Shown here piece by piece: positions 6,701 to 8,671 of a stretch of 8,671 nucleotides of DNA. The notes under the pieces are model-generated. The model saw nothing but the letters and a program-made list of their open reading frames with translations, had not been told where the DNA came from and did not search any database. Position 1 is the first letter of the stretch. The number at the start of each line of letters is the position of its first letter. The stretch is from DATAYF01 sp036272735 (GTDB taxonomy: Bacteria; Chloroflexota; Ktedonobacteria; Ktedonobacterales; Ktedonobacteraceae), in assembly GCA_036272735.1 (NCBI GenBank), contig DATAYF010000715.1, positions 1 to 8,671 on the forward strand, written 5' to 3'. Made by a program: the position numbers and the translations under genes.

Positions 6701-8339
6701 TGAAATTAAGATGGCACAGGGTTCCAAACCGGGCGAGGGCGGGCAGTTGCCACCATTTAAGGTGACGCCATTTATCGCTAAGTTGCGCCATACCGCTCCT
6801 GGTGTCGCGTTGATCTCGCCGCCACCACATCACGACATTTATAGCATCGAAGACATCGCGCAATTGATCTACGATCTGCACCAGGTCAATCCGTGCGCGA
6901 AGGTTGGCGTCAAGCTGGTGTCGAGTATAGGTGTAGGAACAATTGCCGCTGGTGTGGCGAAGGGGCATGCCGATTATGTGCTCATCAGTGGTCACGACGG
7001 CGGTACTGGTGCTTCCCCGTTGCAATCGATCAAACATGCGGGTATGCCGTGGGAGCGTGGCCTTGCCGAGACGCAGCAGGTGTTGGTCAAAAATGGCCTG
7101 CGTAAGCGTGTCAAGGTGCGTGTTGATGGTGGATTTAAAACTGGTCGTGATGTGATGGTTGGTGCTCTGCTTGGGGCCGAGGAGTTTGGCTTTGGCACGG
7201 CGGCGCTGGTCTCGCTGGGGTGTGATATGGCACGTCAATGTCACCTCAATACCTGTCCGACCGGCATCGCGACGCAGCGTGAGGACCTGCGCGCCAAGTT
7301 TAGCGGTCGCGCACAGCACCTTGTGAACTACCTGACGATGGTGGCTGAAGAGGTGCGTGAGTGGTTGGCACAGCTTGGTGCCCGCAGCCTGGACGAGGTT
7401 ATTGGGCGCGCTGATCTGTTACAGGGGGCGCAGGATTGCGATATTGATGTGAGTTCACTGCTCGTCGCTTTGCCGGAACGGTCGGTACCTGGCACGCATA
7501 TTGGCCTGCCACAGTCAAAGGTGGCCGAGCAACTGTTGGAAGAGACCGAGCAGGCATTAGCTGGTGAGCGGAGTGTGCTGACGCAGCATACCATTCACAA
7601 TGATGATCGCTCGATTGGTGCTGGCCTGGCTGGTGAGGTGGCACGCCGTTATGGGAATGCCGGTCTGCCCGGTATAAGTATTACCTGTTCGTTCCAGGGA
7701 TCGGCGGGGCAAAGTTTCGGAGCTTTCAACGTCTCTGGCATGCGCCTGCTGCTCAACGGTGAGGCCAACGATTATGTTGGAAAGAGTATGACGGGAGGGC
7801 AGATTGTGATTGCTCCTCCAGTCGACGCCAGATTTGAGACGCAGAAAAACACGATCATTGGCAATACGGTGTTGTATGGGGCAACAGGTGGGCAGCTCTT
7901 CGCTGCTGGACGCGCGGGTGAGCGTTTTGCGGTGCGCAATAGTGGTGCGTTGACTGTGGTGGAGGGCGTGGGTGACCATGCTTGCGAGTATATGACTGGC
8001 GGTATGGTTGTGGTTCTGGGTGAGACCGGTCAGAACTTCGGCGCGGGTATGTCGGCTGGTGTGGCATATGTGCTGGATCGTGAGCAGAAATTTGCCGGGC
8101 GCTGCAACACTGATCTGGTCGAAATGCAGCGTGTCGAGGATGCGGACGAACTGAGTGCATTGCGCACCGTAATCGAACTGCATGCGCGCAAGACGCGCAG
8201 CAAACATGCGGAGCAGATTTTGGAGCAGTGGGAACAGGTACACGGTAGCTTCTGGCGCGTTGCCTCACCTGAACATGCCATGACTGCTCGTGACTTCGTC
8301 AATACTGGCGGCCACGATGGCAACCTGTTGCGTGCGTAG
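3798..8339 (+). CDS. gltB: Glutamate synthase (GOGAT) large subunit
   Basis: GltB converts glutamine and 2-oxoglutarate into two glutamates in the cytoplasm, the second step of the GS-GOGAT ammonia assimilation route. The 1513 residues match the usual length of about 1500. Domains in order: a short propeptide (1-27) removed to expose the catalytic N-terminal Cys28 (HDACGIGF); a class II glutamine amidotransferase domain to about 430, including the HNGEINT motif; a central linking domain; the FMN-binding synthase domain (about 830-1200) with GEGGED at 925-930 and GHDGGTGAS at 1065-1073; a [3Fe-4S] cluster motif Cys1142-x5-Cys1148-x4-Cys1153; and the C-terminal Gly-rich beta-helix domain (about 1265-1450). 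No frameshift or missing key residue is seen. The gene stands alone, with its own promoters and a strong terminator, and no gltD follows. It is either the alpha subunit of an NADPH enzyme with gltD elsewhere, or a ferredoxin-dependent enzyme; the sequence alone does not settle this. Confidence 0.97.
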   Translation: MTHMDKTTSFDRPTSYPLYDARWEHDACGIGFLAQISGEASHFIVETALDALARLTHRGAQDADAETYDGAGILTQIPKALLMEDLARQQITIADPADLAVGMLFLPTQKRAPESFDASRQIVEQALAAAGLVFLGWRDLPIDYSVLGSRAREIAPSVAQVLVSRPAELAFDDYERTLYYARRLIEQRFRQAEIQDSYVVSLSHRTIIYKGLLAPGDLVRFYPDLADPRYMSAVAVFHQRYSTNTFPSWPLAQPMRMLAHNGEINTIRGNLNWMQGRENLLSSPLWGDKTHDLLPIVQPGSSDSAQLDNALEMLTQSGRDVLHTTQMLIPPAWEQDSELNAAERAWYEYHASLIEPWDGPAALAFCDGRTVGAALDRNGLRPARYTLTTQGLLIVASEAGVVPFDALDIVEKGRLGPGEMIAVDLERGVLLRNQEIKDGLAQRQPYQQWLEHHLQHMDQVPLPFAEQAVAVMEASQLFQRQKLFGYTHEDVEMVLRPMLTDNKEPTWSMGDDAPLAALSGQLRSFSDYFRQRFAQVTNPPIDPLREQIAMSLDSYLGRRASLLTETPEHAHLLHLRTPLLTEAQLAALRHLDDGRLRTRTLSTTFDVSAGPEGLEHTLDRLTDEATQAIADGITLIVLSDSDASAERMPVPMMIAVGAIHTALVKRGARDGVSLICETGTICDIHQVMLTLGFGAEAVVPTLAYASVRGLAGERRLEHLTPDEAVQSYIHVVEAGLRKVMARMGISTLRNVIGAGQFEVIGLAAPFVARCFTSAASHPGKVMLVDVAAQLIKQSEALRQEQAIAVDAGKRRKLSDLGRYRFRRDAEYHAFNPLVVRVLQKAALSGSQEDYRQFTAMVYARPSTALRDLLTLKPMRAAIPLDEVESMESIRARFVVSAMSIGALSPETHKTIAAAMNSIGGRNNTGEGGEDPAWYSETMEGYEVSSKIKQVASARFGVTTEYLVRAQEIEIKMAQGSKPGEGGQLPPFKVTPFIAKLRHTAPGVALISPPPHHDIYSIEDIAQLIYDLHQVNPCAKVGVKLVSSIGVGTIAAGVAKGHADYVLISGHDGGTGASPLQSIKHAGMPWERGLAETQQVLVKNGLRKRVKVRVDGGFKTGRDVMVGALLGAEEFGFGTAALVSLGCDMARQCHLNTCPTGIATQREDLRAKFSGRAQHLVNYLTMVAEEVREWLAQLGARSLDEVIGRADLLQGAQDCDIDVSSLLVALPERSVPGTHIGLPQSKVAEQLLEETEQALAGERSVLTQHTIHNDDRSIGAGLAGEVARRYGNAGLPGISITCSFQGSAGQSFGAFNVSGMRLLLNGEANDYVGKSMTGGQIVIAPPVDARFETQKNTIIGNTVLYGATGGQLFAAGRAGERFAVRNSGALTVVEGVGDHACEYMTGGMVVVLGETGQNFGAGMSAGVAYVLDREQKFAGRCNTDLVEMQRVEDADELSALRTVIELHARKTRSKHAEQILEQWEQVHGSFWRVASPEHAMTARDFVNTGGHDGNLLRA

Positions 8340-8376
8340 TGCTACGTGACGGGAGCCAGCAGCGCATTGATGCGAT

Positions 8377-8414
8377 GGGAGACCGACTGGTGACATGTCG
8401 GTCTCCCGTTTTTT
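8377..8414 (+). terminator. Intrinsic terminator of gltB
   Basis: GGGAGACCGAC 8377-8387 pairs perfectly with GTCGGTCTCCC 8397-8407 (11 bp, 9-base loop), followed by a G and six Ts at 8409-8414. It lies 38 bases after the gltB stop and ends the transcript before the next gene. Confidence 0.92.
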
Positions 8415-8468
8415 GTGGTTACCTTGATTTGTCTGCGTGCAATGGGTAGTATTTATGCAGGGCCATAT

Positions 8469-8517
8469 GTATTGATAAGTATGTATGTGTCCCGGACACA
8501 TACATACTTATCAATAC
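8469..8517. repeat. 49-base near-perfect palindrome (24-bp arms, one central base)
   Basis: The left arm 8469-8492 and right arm 8494-8517 are exact reverse complements, separated by a single C at 8493. The arms begin GTATTGATAAG and end in GTGTCC, with TATG repeats inside. The pairing stops at T8468/T8518. No T-run follows, and a terminator already exists at 8377-8414. It lies between gltB and the promoter of the next gene. It could be a cruciform-forming operator, a palindromic repeat element, or the remnant of a small mobile element with its two ends fused; nothing in the window decides which. Confidence 0.85.
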
Positions 8518-8556
8518 TGACGATTGTTGTATTTTATGTGCAATGCATCAATGCTA

Positions 8557-8565
8557 TGCTATACG
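8557..8565 (+). promoter_or_regulatory. Extended -10 promoter of the His-rich gene
   Basis: TGCTATACG at 8557-8565 fits an extended -10, with no clear -35 at the proper distance. An overlapping alternative is TGCTATGCT at 8552-8560. A start near 8572 would leave a leader of about 30 bases. Two copies of CAATGC (8541-8546, 8549-8554) lie just upstream. Confidence 0.4.
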
Positions 8566-8590
8566 AGTGTAGAGCGTCCTTCGCCTGAAA

Positions 8591-8598
8591 AGGAGAGG
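8591..8598 (+). promoter_or_regulatory. Strong ribosome binding site of the His-rich gene
   Basis: AGGAGAGG ends four bases before ATG 8603. It is close to the ideal Shine-Dalgarno sequence and is the main support for the start of the truncated gene that follows. Confidence 0.7.
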
Positions 8599-8602
8599 AA
8601 TT

Positions 8603-8671
8603 ATGATACAGCACAATGACCACCAACACGACCACAACGAACACGACTATCAACACGATCACGTGCATAGC
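8603..8671 (+). CDS. His-rich N-terminus of a probable metal-handling protein (cut by window end)
   Basis: Only 23 codons are visible before the window ends. Eight of the 23 residues are His (4, 7, 9, 11, 14, 18, 20, 22), interspersed with Asp, Asn and Gln, in alternating His-x-His and Asp-His patterns. There is no Lys or Arg and no hydrophobic segment yet, so this is not a signal peptide. Such leaders occur in cation diffusion facilitators, nickel/cobalt transporters, CobW-type GTPases and HypB, where they bind zinc or nickel ions. The family cannot be named from this piece. The gene has its own promoter and ribosome binding site and is separated from gltB by a terminator. The palindrome at 8469-8517 lies about 85 bases upstream of its start. 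Confidence 0.7.
   Translation, partial: MIQHNDHQHDHNEHDYQHDHVHS

Noticed and set aside
6390..7319. Antisense open frame of 309 codons within gltB
   Set aside because: It lies opposite the FMN and iron-sulfur region of GltB; its composition (many His, Arg, Thr) is that of an antisense shadow, and it has no supported start.

Overview
The window looks like a bacterial chromosome of moderate GC with mobile DNA scattered between housekeeping genes. A full-length GltB, a PknB-type Ser/Thr kinase, an IscB/omega-RNA element and an IS1-like DDE transposase fit a Chloroflexota bacterium of the Ktedonobacteria type, a group known for many IscB/HEARO copies. This assignment is inference from gene content and protein style. 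All convincing genes lie on the + strand.

Left part, 1-2490, is mobile DNA. It starts with the C-terminal part of a DDE transposase that runs off the left edge (stop at 711). Next come a spacer, an extended -10 promoter (about 840-873), a folded RNA of the omega-RNA/HEARO type (about 880-1141) and an iscB gene (about 1145-2458). IscB is the RNA-guided RuvC/HNH nuclease related to the ancestor of Cas9. All its catalytic residues are present and the RNA can be folded by hand, including a pseudoknot. The place where IscB translation should begin carries ACG instead of ATG, behind a well-placed Shine-Dalgarno sequence. The element has no TnpA transposase of its own.

Middle part, 2482-3484, holds a Ser/Thr protein kinase with an intact catalytic core and a C-terminal membrane anchor. 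Its ribosome binding site lies directly after the right end of the IscB element. The element therefore appears to sit in the kinase 5' leader, between an older promoter and the kinase gene.

The 313-base gap at 3485-3797 is a regulatory region for the next gene. It holds a good extended -10 promoter, paired segments in the predicted leader, a perfect 18-bp palindrome and a possible second promoter.

Right part, 3798-8339, is gltB, the large subunit of glutamate synthase, which makes glutamate from glutamine and 2-oxoglutarate. It is followed by a strong intrinsic terminator (8377-8414), and no gltD follows. The last stretch has a 49-base near-perfect palindrome (8469-8517), a promoter, a strong ribosome binding site and the first 23 codons of a protein with a very His-rich N-terminus, probably linked to metal handling. 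No tRNA, rRNA or CRISPR array was seen.
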